From Dactylellina haptotyla (taxonomy: Eukaryota; Ascomycota; Orbiliomycetes; Orbiliales; Orbiliaceae): a stretch of DNA of 64,000 bases. The stretch spans positions 2,976,001 through 3,040,000 of the forward strand of contig CM062384.1 of NCBI GenBank assembly GCA_031310005.1, read 5' to 3'. This document shows positions 1-11,210 of this stretch, piece by piece; position 1 is the first letter of the stretch; the number at the start of each line of letters is the position of its first letter. Both the position numbers and the translations under genes were made by a program. The notes beneath the pieces were generated by a model. The model worked only from the letters and a program-made list of their open reading frames with translations, searched no databases and was not told where the DNA came from.

Positions 1-1677
1 GGGGAGCTCGCTATTCGGACTATAGTTAGACGATTTAGAGTAGGGTGGTGATTTAGATGTGGTGATAAACAAGATTTTCTTATGGAACTTTGTAGCTGCC
101 CTGGACTTTTTTATTTTTTAAATTTTTTTTGCTTCTACGTACATTGTGGGTTCTGCCGCAACGATGGCTCCTTTCCACGGCCACATTGTGCTCAGTTCAG
201 ATGCCTCGAGATCAGCGTTGCATTGATGTCCCTCCGACCTCCCTTCTTATGGGTCTTCGGAGTATCATCCACGTTCCATGCCATGACTTGGATCCGTTGA
301 CGCATACGCTAGATTAATTTCTATTTTAGACATTATTAGAAAATTGAGCAGATGAATCTCTTGAGCCAATTTCGGCTCTCTGGACAAGGTGTTCGCTAGT
401 ATCGTTTCAGAGGTATCTGTCCCCGAATGAAGCTTAAATCTTTATATAGTTCGAAATTCTCTCCATTTTTGCCATCGATGATCAAAATGGCTTCTTATAA
501 ATCCCAATCTGCCAACAAATTTGATAAGCTTCCTCTAGACCTCTGCCTGGCCGATCTTCGCTCAAAGTCGTCCAGGCCCCTCAAGTTTGGATCGATACCA
601 CCGCATTAGGCACTTTCTTCGCAGGTGAAGAATGTTAACGCCAAAAACTCTTGCAGTGTACCTTAACAGGAGCTTAATGCTCCTAATGGCGCTGGCGAAA
701 ATTTTAAATCCTTACTCTAACCACAGTAAAATCGAGACTTCGATATGACCGATGACAGCCTCAAAATGCCATTCCTAGATATTGGTTTCGAAGAACTCTC
801 CAAGGTTGCGAGTGATTTGGAGCGGGCCCAGAAGCAGATATCGAGAAAACGGGGGCTTTGTAGCATCCGCTACTTGATATATTTGAAGACTGACGCAACG
901 CAAGATCTTCGCAACGCTGTCGAAGAAAATAGTGGAGGTATCCCAGGGCCCTGCAGGGGACCTGGTCAATATCTGCAGCTTAGCGCAGATTAAGCTTCGC
1001 TGCTCGTATTTATTTTAATGTTGCCTCGATTCTCTCTTCTTTTGCTGGAGCAAACTGTTGTGGTACTGTGGCAGTGCAACTAGCAACTAATCAGAAATGG
1101 TTGCCCCTTGCCTACGCAGGCCGCCCTCCGGGACAAAGACGGCATCTGGCCTACGAGACAACCTCTTGGCTTTAAGGAATTAATTCATGAGTTCGATAGA
1201 TAGTTATTATAGAAGGAAAGAATCTGGGAATATTTGAGCATTAGGGGGTCAGGAGGAAGAAGCTTCTCGTCGCCACTTCGGGATTAGTGTCTCGCAGACT
1301 GCTAGGATCCGCCATGGATTTGTATGGTATTGGATTTCCCAGCGGTTAAGTACCACAACTCAGATCCAGTGGGCTACCTGGCGCTCAAGTCGTCAAACTT
1401 GGACACAACAGGCCAGTCCATGCATCGAACTATCTAATTAGGAAGCTGTAATTATAAAAATACAGCAACATCAAGACCTCTAGAATTATTTCACATATAC
1501 CTCATATTCGCCCTATGCGATTCAGTCTTCGGGGTTCGCGATTCATCCGGACGAACCAGGGCTAGAAGGATTTTCCGCTTTCCTTTTTCTCCGAATTCCT
1601 TGTCGCTGGTTCCTTCGCCCTGAGCGCAGTGACCTCCAGCAAAATAATTTTAAGTTTCGGCCACTCACTTCGAAAAG
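1..1677. other. Intergenic, with coding-like fragments
   Basis: No confident gene is seen here. Two short stretches read like protein: a frame across about 540-635 (ending near the words VVQAPQVWIDTTALGTFF) and an ATG-started frame at 745-993 (82 codons, containing DIGFEELSKVASDLERAQ). A plausible 3' splice site (CTAAC then CACAG, 717-726) lies between them, but the simple join runs into a stop. They may be remnants of one eroded fungal gene or the edge of a gene whose model I cannot recover. Confidence 0.3.
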
Positions 1678-1683
1678 TATAAA
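1678..1683 (+). promoter_or_regulatory. TATA box of the small secreted protein gene
   Basis: TATAAA lies about 240 bp before the ATG at 1919. The distance is explained by a likely intron in the 5' untranslated region at 1796-1871: donor GTATGA, branch GCTAACA, acceptor AAATAG. Inference from consensus only. Confidence 0.5.
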
Positions 1684-1918
1684 TCAACTGTCATGCGAAC
1701 TCCGTTTTGTAAAATATTGTTTCCCACCTCTACACTCTACTCTTGCGAAACATTGCTGTGGATAATCCAAAGCAATCGCAAATCAAAGCCTCCAGGTATG
1801 AGACAAGTCTCTCTCTATATTTTCCTGCTATACAATAAGAATTGACGGTCCAGAGCTAACATGCCAAATAGTAGGCTCAAAACACGAATACCAGATAGCG
1901 TCTTAGAATTTATTCAGG

Positions 1919-2389
1919 ATGTTATTCACGAAACCCCTTATTCTTGTCTTTAGTTCTCTCGCCGCATTATCTTCTGCTGCCGCTCTACCAGCTGAGCAGG
2001 AGACTGCCGTTGAGAAACGTGAGGAAGGACCCATTCGGAAACGTGGGGATGGACCATCTGCATTCTGTCGTTATTATAGGCACTACGAACATTTCAGCAA
2101 TTATTGGCACTTCCGATTTGATACCTGGGGTCAGTGGGATGATGATTGGGGCCATGGCTTCCTTGATAATCTTCGTGGAAAATGTGGACGAAATATTGAA
2201 GATTGGGGTTTTTGGTACGACGCAGGTCAGGCTCCAACTTGGGGCCATGCCGACTTTAAGATCCATGATAATCTCTTCGATATAGGTTATCTAAACCAAC
2301 AATGCACTCTCGATGCCGTTTGGGCAGCGAGTGAGCCTTGGGGTGCTATTAACGGAGCGTACTGTACTCAAGTAGACTCCGATTTTTAA
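1919..2389 (+). CDS. Small secreted Trp-rich, four-cysteine protein (effector-like)
   Basis: Intronless 156-residue ORF. Residues 1-22 form a typical signal peptide (basic/hydrophobic start, Ala-rich cleavage region). A short acidic propeptide follows, with two Lys-Arg sites at 33-34 and 41-42 of the kind cut by the Golgi protease Kex2, so the mature chain probably begins at Gly43. The mature part has four cysteines (50, 89, 129, 149), enough for two disulfides, and nine tryptophans, many in WG or DW pairs. I do not recognise a named family. Size, secretion signal, Kex2 processing and even cysteine count fit fungal small secreted proteins acting outside the cell on a host, prey or competitor; this role is inference. 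A TATA box and a probable leader intron support it being transcribed. Confidence 0.75.
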   Translation: MLFTKPLILVFSSLAALSSAAALPAEQETAVEKREEGPIRKRGDGPSAFCRYYRHYEHFSNYWHFRFDTWGQWDDDWGHGFLDNLRGKCGRNIEDWGFWYDAGQAPTWGHADFKIHDNLFDIGYLNQQCTLDAVWAASEPWGAINGAYCTQVDSDF

Positions 2390-4157
2390 CTGAAAGGAGC
2401 TTAGCTACATCGTTTCTGTTATTACTGGGAGTACGGTATATAATATAAAAAGTCGCTACTAGGCGAGCTTCGAGATTAGAGACCTGAGGACCAGAGCAAC
2501 CACGGTTCCGTACTCAGCACCATGTCTATCTTTATTTCCGCGAGCATTAATATAACATGTATATGTTACAGTCATCATGTATATAAAATCCTGGAAGGTC
2601 TCAATATCAATGCATTCGTCGCCATAGCCGGTGTAAGCGAATGAGCGCAAGACCTTGCTTATTTGAATTTTCATAATGGAAACTTGTGGCTCCGATAAGA
2701 AGACAGTTAAACATCGAAGCATCCCGGGTACTCATCCGAGATACTCATTTTATATGAGGATTTTTACGTATAAATCAATGAAAAATAAATTATTTTGCTA
2801 CACCTTGCCCAGCACATGGTGTACCGGACAAGACCATCTTTACTTATCCTATGATCTCTCGTTTTAAAGTACCTGGGAATCAATCTTATGGCCTTGATTC
2901 CATATTTAGACAGGCAGATCAATAATATTCCACGAAAGGCTCATGTTTAGATAACAAGTTCAAGATGCATACAAACCTGGTAAATCTTCAGATATATATT
3001 TTCGGATACCTGCCAAGTTTCCCTTTGCTCTTCTTTCTTGGCTCGAGTCTTTCCAGACTTCTCCTAGATTACTAACACAAGTATCGTAGTGGAGTAGTAA
3101 TTTCCCACACAGTCTAAACCTCACATTTCAGATCGTTAACCGCAAAAGTTTGAAGATGGGGGTGAATAATTGAGCCATCTTGATTGGACGCGACCGTTAT
3201 ATCAGCGCCACAGCGAGACCGGGATCAAATTTCATATATTTGAAGGTGTGGAAGCTATAAATGGTGTCGAGGCGCTTCTACGCCCACGGTGCCAAGCTTG
3301 CAAATCAAGGCATGCGCACACATCGTGAAGCACTTCAATCTTTACTCGGCAATATATTTACGATAGCTCATCTTCGCAATCTTCCCTGTATTCGCTACAT
3401 CTTTATACTTGCTAATATCCGCCAAGTTGTATATATCTATCTGATCTAGTCTCGAGTTCAGGCACTATCTGCCTAAAGTGGGACCTCGACGTTCTGCGGC
3501 AACACAATGTCTGTACGAATGCAACTCCGGTACGAACACTCTCATTTTAAGAATAGAAACTCGGATTCACTGTCCAAAACCGTCTTTGAAACCCAGCGCA
3601 CTACCAAATATTCCTTTGCTACGGTTCATCGGCCATGGTTCCAGAGGCCGAACCTCAGGATTTGGGCTCTACAATATTCAAGCATCAAAATTTGATTTCA
3701 GCGGTATCTAATCTACTCCAAACATGAGAGTGTGAACCCCTCATATTACCCATCACGTATATTCGCTACTACGATGTTTCAAGAGCTGTGCCGTGTGACT
3801 AGAAAACCGGCTTCCGTATTCTGGGGCTGTTTGCGCGACGAGGCTACCCGTATTTCAGGTGAGTCCTCTTCCGTTGCGGCACAACAGGTTACACACCTGC
3901 TATTATCCGCAGGTTCGTGTCAGCGTATTAGCCGGACACCGATTTACGGGGAAAGGTGGACCTTCTTATATTAATCGGTGTTTCCTTCTTAGCATTTTCA
4001 TAAGTTTTTTGTCAGGTTCTCTCTGGATTTAACTCAACGGAAACAAGAGCTCATGTTCGTGCGCTTCTGGCGGGTTCACGTTTCACAACAACTCGACGTC
4101 ATTCAAAGGAAGAGCTAACTGCGGTCTGGTTACAAGACCCGACAGAGCTATCAACGC
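2390..4157. other. Intergenic, no gene recognised
   Basis: Only short ORFs occur here. A TATA-like CTATAAATGG near 3255 followed by a pyrimidine-rich leader-like stretch (3330-3440) resembles a promoter, but no convincing coding sequence follows. A 48-codon spliced reading at 3775-3974 (donor GTGAGT, acceptor CCGCAG) is too short to trust. Confidence 0.4.
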
Positions 4158-4163
4158 TATAAA
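4158..4163 (+). promoter_or_regulatory. TATA box of the F-box gene at 4207
   Basis: TATAAA about 45 bp before the predicted ATG, within AT-rich sequence. This implies a very short leader. Inference from position. Confidence 0.35.
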
Positions 4164-4206
4164 TATTATCGGCCAAGTCTAGAGAAACAATAGAAATACC
4201 GGGAAC

Positions 4207-6253
4207 ATGAGTTTCCTTAACTCGCAAAAGCCTGGGCTGCTAGATATATTACCAGTTGACATTTTGTCATACATAATAGAACAGGTACCGTTATCGCTCG
4301 CTTCCATGGATCTATCGCTATTCGCCAGGACAGCTCGCAGAAATCTAACAAATTCAACGCAATTTGTGTAGGTTGTAGATGACAGAGAGTCACTATCGGC
4401 ATTATCACAAACCAGCCGCGCACTCAGAGCATTCTCGCTTCCACGTCTACGATCACATACCGTCATTCTTGACATATCACAATGTCTAAACGGGGAGCTG
4501 GCGAAGTCTACCGACTACCAAAAGGTGGTCGATTTCATCCAAGAACGCGATCACCATATACCAGCGTATATTCGCATTCTAGAGATACGTGACAACATTC
4601 ACACCAGACACGCCAGAGGCAGCAAGGAAGATGTCGATGAGTTCACTGATATATTTTTCGCCTTCCTAAGTAAATGCGTTGGAGTGAGAAAGGTTCTCCG
4701 TGACGGATACGAGCATAAATATTTCAAAACTCCTGATCTAGTCAGAAAACTGCTGGAACTACCCAAGCTGAAAATTCTCTGCTTGAAGATCCACCAAGAC
4801 GGCTCGTGGTGGTATAATGAGATACCAAAATTCGACGAGTATGAGAGCATGGGCACAGATTGGAATAGCGATCAACCTAGAGGCCTAGCTTGTCTCTCTA
4901 TCGCCCTCCCTATGAGTCTCGAACGACCGTGGTGGGATGAAGTTTGGGTTCTTTGTAGAGAAATATTGCTTTCCAATATCGGGACCCTCAAGCATCTTTA
5001 CTTTGACGGCCCTGACCTTGAAATGATAGTAGCCAAGATGGCGAATCTGTCGCTCGCCAAAATTCGACCGGAAAGCCTTCGATTCCGAATGGGGTTTAAT
5101 CCACTGAAGTTCCAAACCGTCATCGGACTCTCAGCTCTAATTCCAGGCGAAAATGCAAGTACCAGTCTTCGACGTCTTGAGTTCCGCGACCTGGAAGGGA
5201 ACAGGGAGTTCAACCCCAACATGTCGGAATCGGTCAACATGATTCCGTTCATGCGGACAAATAACTTGAAACGGTTCCAGATATTTGGACCCAGCCGACC
5301 GCCTCAATTCTTACAACCCCATCCAACACAATTAAGTCAACCCGGCATCGATCACTTGCAGACTTTCAAGGGTCTAGAAGTCGCAGAGTTTCAAATCTCC
5401 ACCAACAGATGGTGGCTAGAGCAACAAATCCGGCTACTCGCTGAACATCATAAGGAAACACTGCATACAATCTGCATGCAAAGTGAAAGTTTCGCACTCA
5501 GTCAAACAGTTTTCAGCGAATTTTCCCAATCCCTCGGCTTTTCGGCTTTAAATAGAATAGAGATACATCATGACGGAACCTGTTTGCTTGTAAGCCCTTT
5601 TAATCTGTTGGGCCAGGAACCTCGTATCTAATATTACCATTCACTTCTAGGCTTCAATAAAGAGTATTTGGGATATCATCAGCGTGCAGCAGACAATCAC
5701 AGAATTCCAGATCTGCATGAGCCCCCTTCTACAGACGACTAGGAGAACGTTGATCCTACCCACCTCGCTCTTTGAAAGGTGTTTTTCTCTACCGCGGAGG
5801 ATACTGACTCCGATATATTCCACTGCATTCTATTTGAGCAATCATCGTTCGGGTGTGGACTCTTCTAGTTTCACTTGTGGGAACATAGAGCTGTACAACT
5901 CCACTAGAATTTGTACGCCTTATAGAGCTATGCTCGCCGACTCTGGCTGCGATAAATTACATATAAACACGTATTTGCGTAATATGTTTTATACGAAACG
6001 GTTACAGAACGAGACACAGCAGTATCCCGAACCCAGACACGATATTTCTTCGAATGTAGTAAATGACGTGGAGCCGTTTTATTCATTTGTTACTGGAATT
6101 CCAAAGAATTTGAAGTTATTTCAGCTGCATTACGTACAGAAGAGTGGCGCCAATAAGTGCGAGATGATCAGGAGACGAACAGACAATTGGAGGAAGAAAA
6201 AAATGGGAGAGTGGTTGTACGAACCGGAGTTGACACCGTTAATATTGGGATAA
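4207..6253 (+). CDS. F-box protein, leucine-rich-repeat-like body
   Basis: Three exons by eye: 4207-4284, 4372-5589 and 5651-6253, giving about 632 residues. Intron 1 has donor GTACCG, branch TCTAACA and acceptor GTGTAG. Intron 2 has donor GTAAGC, branch CTAAT and acceptor TTCTAG. Reading frame is kept across both, and the last exon adds 200 open codons that an unspliced reading would lose. Residues about 8-60 form an F-box (LLDILPVDILSYIIEQ, then LSALSQTSRALRAF). F-box proteins recruit substrates to SCF ubiquitin ligases through Skp1. The rest has regularly spaced Leu/Trp segments resembling degenerate leucine-rich repeats. Such genes are numerous and fast-evolving in filamentous fungi, so the target cannot be named. 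It ends 236 bp before the convergent TPR-CHAT gene. Exon 3 and the exact start are the least certain parts. Confidence 0.75.
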
Positions 6254-6489
6254 TAAGGGTGTTCTAGGGTATTTTTAATCGACTGTTCACATGACTTTCT
6301 CTCATTTTACAGTAACTCTTATACTTGATCTAAGGCTCCGAAGGCCACATTTCTGCGCATGTTAGGATAGTTCAAATGGCAAGTCAAAACATCAAAACAG
6401 ACAGACACTCCTAAAAGAAAAAAATCGGCATCCAATTGTGATCGACTACTCGTACTGGACCAAATACCCAATTTATTTCGAATAATTAT

Positions 6490-9400
6490 TTAGAACATTG
6501 CGATTTGCATATCCCTACCAAATTGCGCCGATAGCCCATTCATCCCATCACCCCTCGAAAGCGCCCCAGTAACTCCAGTTCCCCTCAACCAGCTTCCGTG
6601 CAGAGCAAAGGGTGCCCAATAGTACGGCCTACTCGTCTCCTCTCGTGCCTTTATCTCTAGCACAGCCTTCCTGACCCCCTTCGCAATATTCCATATCTCC
6701 TCCATCCCTTCTCCAACTACATACCTATCCTCATCCCCACACGGATCACACCCTCCCTTGCGATCCTTGTACAATAACTCCCCAAACAACAACCCGCACT
6801 CGCTGTCCGTCGGCCACAGCGTCGCAATCACACTAGAAGCACCGGCAGCTAAAAGCGCAGGGATAACACCAATCGGCTCATCACCCGTCATGATCTGTTG
6901 TCCACCGCTAGAACATGCAATCAGCGCTACTAACGGCGCAGTCCCACGCGGGAACTTCAAATCCGCCATCTGTCTACCCGTGATGCGTTCTTCCTCTGCG
7001 AGAACGAGATACCGCTGTAATGGCCGCGGGTCAGAGTAGTCCATATGTCCGTGAAAATGGAGAATATCAGTCGTATTCGCCGCTTCGGATTGGAACCTCG
7101 CTAGCGTGCAATCTTCGTTCAAGACTACCTCCGCGCCGGTTAGATAGCCCGACATCTTCTCCATGCTGACTGGTACAGCGGGGTCTGCGTTGCCATAGTC
7201 AACTTTAACCCCCACGAGGGTTGCGGGACGGGTGAACGTGTCCGTTGGATTATTGCTGTCTCCTGCCTTTGCGAGACGTAGACGATTCACGCATTGCCGC
7301 AGGATGGAGAACGAAGGGACATATACGACGGGATTGCGTTCGATTAGCGTTATCCGCTCGCCGTTCTCGCCCTGGTCAATCATCAAAGCGTGAAGGGGGA
7401 TTCCATGGAGGACATTTGTAGGACAGAGAACAAGAAGATCTTCTGGGTCCGTGAAGACTTTAATAGCTTCGATGAGGTCGTTGAGTATGTCGAGATCGTC
7501 GAAGCTACCGCTAGATCCGAGCGGCATGTCTTCGTCTTTAAGGTACTCGTCAACCCAGGCTTTGACCTGCGGGAGGGTAAGAACGCATTTGACCATTCTA
7601 ACCTCCGCATCATTAGACGTAGCGACGATTGACATGCCGGGCAACATTCGCATCCCCCCGGGCTTGTAGACGGATATTATAATATCGTTGTCACAACAGA
7701 TCCAGTCGACGAATATTACATCCCGGTCTCCCTGCCTGTAATTCGCCAACCACGTCATATCTTCATGGGTGGCGGGTAGGCCCATCGACATGCCCAGGGC
7801 GCCTCTAATCGCGGGAGTCTGTTCGATCTGGCCTATGAGATCTTGGATGTCTGCTCGTCGCTGTTGGATTCGAGCTTGCATTTCCTCCGCGTCCCAGTTG
7901 TCGAGCGTGTATCCTATCGGAGTCTTCATCAGACTCTCCAGACGGTATATCAACGCTATTTCTCTGAAATTCACTGTGACGGACTCCCACGGCATTTGTA
8001 GGTTTGAAACATCATCTATAACGCGAGTGAATGAGTCCTGCCAGACATGTCCGTGCCCCATAATTCCGGAAAACGCCCGCGCTTTAGCCTTTTGAATCCA
8101 CCACCAGCATGCGACGATATCCGGTACCTTCAAACACGCTTTAAGAGCGGTATCTACCATGCCGGTAGTGTAGTTACCCATTGAGACCGCGTTTGCAAGG
8201 AAACTGTCAAATTTGTCGCCCTTAGGTGAGGCACGTAGAATCCTGTCCTGTATTTCGCTAGCGTGGACAAGATGTTCGACGGCCTTTACTGGGTCGTTTT
8301 GGTTTAGATGGCAGATGGCCTTGTAGTATAGAGCGTTACAGTAGTCTCTTGCAGTGTTGTACTTCTCGCCAGTCTTCATCGCTTCTTTCAGATGTGCTAA
8401 AGCGATCTTTGTGCGTTTTTCGACGGTTTTCGGAGGGACTTTATCTGATTCTTCCGTACCCTTTCCTACGACGTAAAAAGCGACGGCGAGTAAGCGTAAC
8501 TGCATCTCGCGAATCTCTTCTGCCTCTGTTTTGGACTTGTGTATTTTCCATTTCGACGGCAGCGCCTTGTCAATCACAGCGACAGCTTCGTCTAGTTTTC
8601 CTTGTATCTTGAAAAGAATTGCCTTGCATCGTTGTACTTCGAACGTATAAGGCTCATACGCCGAGTCCTCGTGAACCAACCTTGTAACCTGGCGATCCAA
8701 CTCCGCTACGATCTTCCCGCCGTCAGCAACAGCTCTATCCAATCCCACCAGCTCTTTATTCCCAACCAACAACATCGCCTTCGTAACCATCTTGGTCAGC
8801 CTCCCCGGCCAATTTTTATTCGCAGCCGCATCTTGCCTGATAGATTCATCAATCTCGTCGAGAAGATCGTCGAGCGCGTACCCTTTCTCGTCGCCTTGTA
8901 GAGTAGCTAACCTCTCTTGCTTATAAACGAGGATTTGATCGTGCACTTCCGCCGCGGTATCATCATCCCAGCTACTCTTCAACATACTCTCCGCCACGTC
9001 TAGGTACTCTATCCCCTCATCATACAAACTCATCCGGTAATGTAACGCGCCCATACCTCTATGCCAGTTAACAGCCAGATCTGCGTCCCAACCGCTGCCG
9101 TGTTCGTCTTTAAACTGCTGCATTATCGAGAGAGAATCCTCGATATCATCTGTGGTCATTATATCTGCCATCACAGCGATAAACTCGGTTATAAGATTTA
9201 TTTTCATGCCAGTAGCTTTACCCAGTTGCCGCCAGAGACGGCAGGTGGTAGCAGAGATGTCGGGGATTCCGAGCATCTTGTCGTTGATGTTGTGGATTTG
9301 GCCCAGGATGGCCCGCATTCTGTTCGGGTAGTCCATTTCTGTGAATTTGGCGTACAGCTTGCCGAGGTCCCCGATCATGCTGAGGATGCGGGATTGTAAG

Positions 9401-10463
9401 TCCCCCGGACGAGTTGATGCGCGGACGACATTTTCCTGGCCACTTCGGAGGCATTGTAGAATTTCGATTTCGCAGGGTGCTTCGAGGTTTCCCGCGGCTT
9501 TGAAGACGCGTTTTGCTTCTTTCAGGTACGCCCCTTGCTCTTTGTCAGTTGTTAGCTGACCACAGCGGATTTGGCAGTAGCCGACTATCGTGTCTCTGAG
9601 GGGCACTGGGGCTTTGTGCTCTTTCAAGAGCTTGTCCAAGATTGTTTGCATTTCTTGGACCTCAGTGAGGGTCTTTATGGCATTGATTTTGGCTAGGAAG
9701 AGCGGGAAGGAGACTAAGCTATTTCCTTTAGGGATTTGTGCACAAACGATCTCAAGGTGACGAGGCTTAAGGGACTCGAGAAGGGCAGGCAGTAGGTCGC
9801 CGCCGCTTTCGGATACCAATATCTTTGGTCGGAAGCTGATATCCGGCAGGTCTTTGAGCACTTCGAAGTACGCTCGTTCGATGAGCACCTACGCAAACAT
9901 TGGTATATCCATTAGCTATTTCCTCGCTCTCTAGTTCGTAATAGAGTATAATTGGAGTGAGTGATACATACCTCAAAGTAATCCATCGCCGAACCTTCTT
10001 TGTCTCTCGCCCACTTGATATAAGCCTCCGTGCACAGTTCCATCCCCTTCTGTCGATTCTCCGCGGAATCTCCATCCAAGACCATTAATCGTATATTCAT
10101 AAAATCTAGCATCTTTCTACTCCCCTCCGATAACTCCACCGGCGAACTCTGAAGTATCTTTTTGGATTTCTCATAGCTTTCCTTTCCTTCCCGAATATAT
10201 CCTTGGCTGAGTTTGAGGCAGCCGTATAGGAACGAATATGAGGGACATTTGGCGGATAAGATATATGTGACAGTGTTGGACTCGAGTTCCTTGTACCCCT
10301 CTGCGAACTTTCCCAGGATTTCCAGCTCCTCGACCCTGTAGAACAGCTCGCTGACGCTCTGGCGCTGGCTCCAGGCCGTTATAACAGACGAGGTTACGGA
10401 CTCGTGCTCGACAAGCGGGTGGAGGGGCTGGCCGCCGAGTTGTTCGGCGGGCTGCGTTGACAT
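6490..10463 (-). CDS. TPR-CHAT protein (caspase-like clan CD peptidase domain)
   Basis: Two exons, 10463-9972 and 9888-6490, joined in phase 0 through an 83-nt intron (GTATGT, branch GCTAAT, GCGTAG), giving 1296 residues. The ATG at 10463 is preferred over an upstream in-frame reading because two TATA boxes lie just behind it. Residues about 30-750 are helical with TPR-like A/L-rich pairs (for example ALYYKAICHLNQNDPVKAVE). The C-terminal third is a CHAT domain: LLVLCPTNVLHGIPLHALM, then LHFHGH (about 1107-1112), LIACSSGG (Cys1156), the GV..ALLAAGASSVIATLW stretch, and a PYYWAPFALHG end. The His and Cys expected in the catalytic dyad are both present, so it may be an active protease. CHAT proteins are related to caspases and separase; bacterial TPR-CHAT is the protease partner of type III-E CRISPR. 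In fungi the family is linked mostly by inference to cell death or allorecognition. Substrate unknown. Confidence 0.9.
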
Positions 10464-10588
10464 TGTTGCGGTTTGACGGGGTCGGTTTCGGGCGGATGCG
10501 TTGAGGAGCAACGACGGTGATTGGAGCGCAGTCGGAAGGATATCGCGGAGACCGCTCTCAGATTTCGATCGGGCGCGAGGAGGATAGA

Positions 10589-10620
10589 GTATATAACATC
10601 GACATGGCGGCGGTATATAA
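10589..10620 (-). promoter_or_regulatory. Paired TATA boxes of the TPR-CHAT gene
   Basis: Two TATATA motifs (about 10589-10596 and 10612-10620; TTATATAC and TTATATACC on the minus strand) lie 126-157 bp upstream of the minus-strand ATG. They support starting that gene at 10463 rather than further upstream. Confidence 0.45.
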
Positions 10621-11074
10621 GGATGGGCACTTCGACACAGCCTCATCGGTACTCCCAGCAAGTCACGGATCTCCCAAGATCCAGTTCGAGATTTCTCGGG
10701 ATCAGGCAGGCGAGGAACCGTTACCTCTGAGCTCTGCGGTCTAATCGCTCAGGGACTAGTCCTGCAGGACGCCTTTCACGGGTGTCGTTCCACGACAGGG
10801 GCGCCGCCTCTTCAGCCGCCTCGCTTTCTCATTCGCCGTCCCCGCATCGCCCCCTCGACAGGGACCGTCGACAGAACTGAGAGGCGATGACCTTGATTAC
10901 GAGTCGCATGAGTCCCCGATAGAAGAGATGCCAAATAATTTAATCAGTATACTGTGGCGCTAGGGTCAAAGCGGTTTAGTAGGAGCTCTTTCTTGATCAT
11001 GCCTGTGTCGCCGTGGACGTGGGCTGGGCAAAGACGCACCACATCATGCATCATCCTCAGCAGGACCCGTGGCG
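10621..11074. other. Shared divergent promoter region
   Basis: About 750 bp separate the start codons of the minus-strand TPR-CHAT gene and the plus-strand unknown gene at 11211. No ORF here looks coding. The arrangement allows co-regulation of the two genes. Confidence 0.5.
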
Positions 11075-11080
11075 TATAAA
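11075..11080 (+). promoter_or_regulatory. TATA box of the unknown gene at 11211
   Basis: TATAAA followed by an A-run, 131 bp before the ATG at 11211. Confidence 0.5.
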
Positions 11081-11210
11081 AAGAAAGCTGCCGAGCCAAG
11101 GGCTCGTTTATCGACAGTTTTAACATCTGCATATTCAATACTTGATACCTTTTCAAAGTAAAATCCATAATCAGGCATCGCTACAGCTGTATGCAGTAAA
11201 AGATACCAGT

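Noticed and set aside
5590-5631. Ending the first F-box gene at the stop at 5629-5631
   Set aside because: A GTAAGC donor, CTAAT branch and TTCTAG acceptor join in frame to 200 further open codons, so the stop lies inside an intron.
10464-10661. N-terminal extension of the TPR-CHAT protein
   Set aside because: It runs through the TATA boxes and has basic low-complexity content; the ATG at 10463 fits better.
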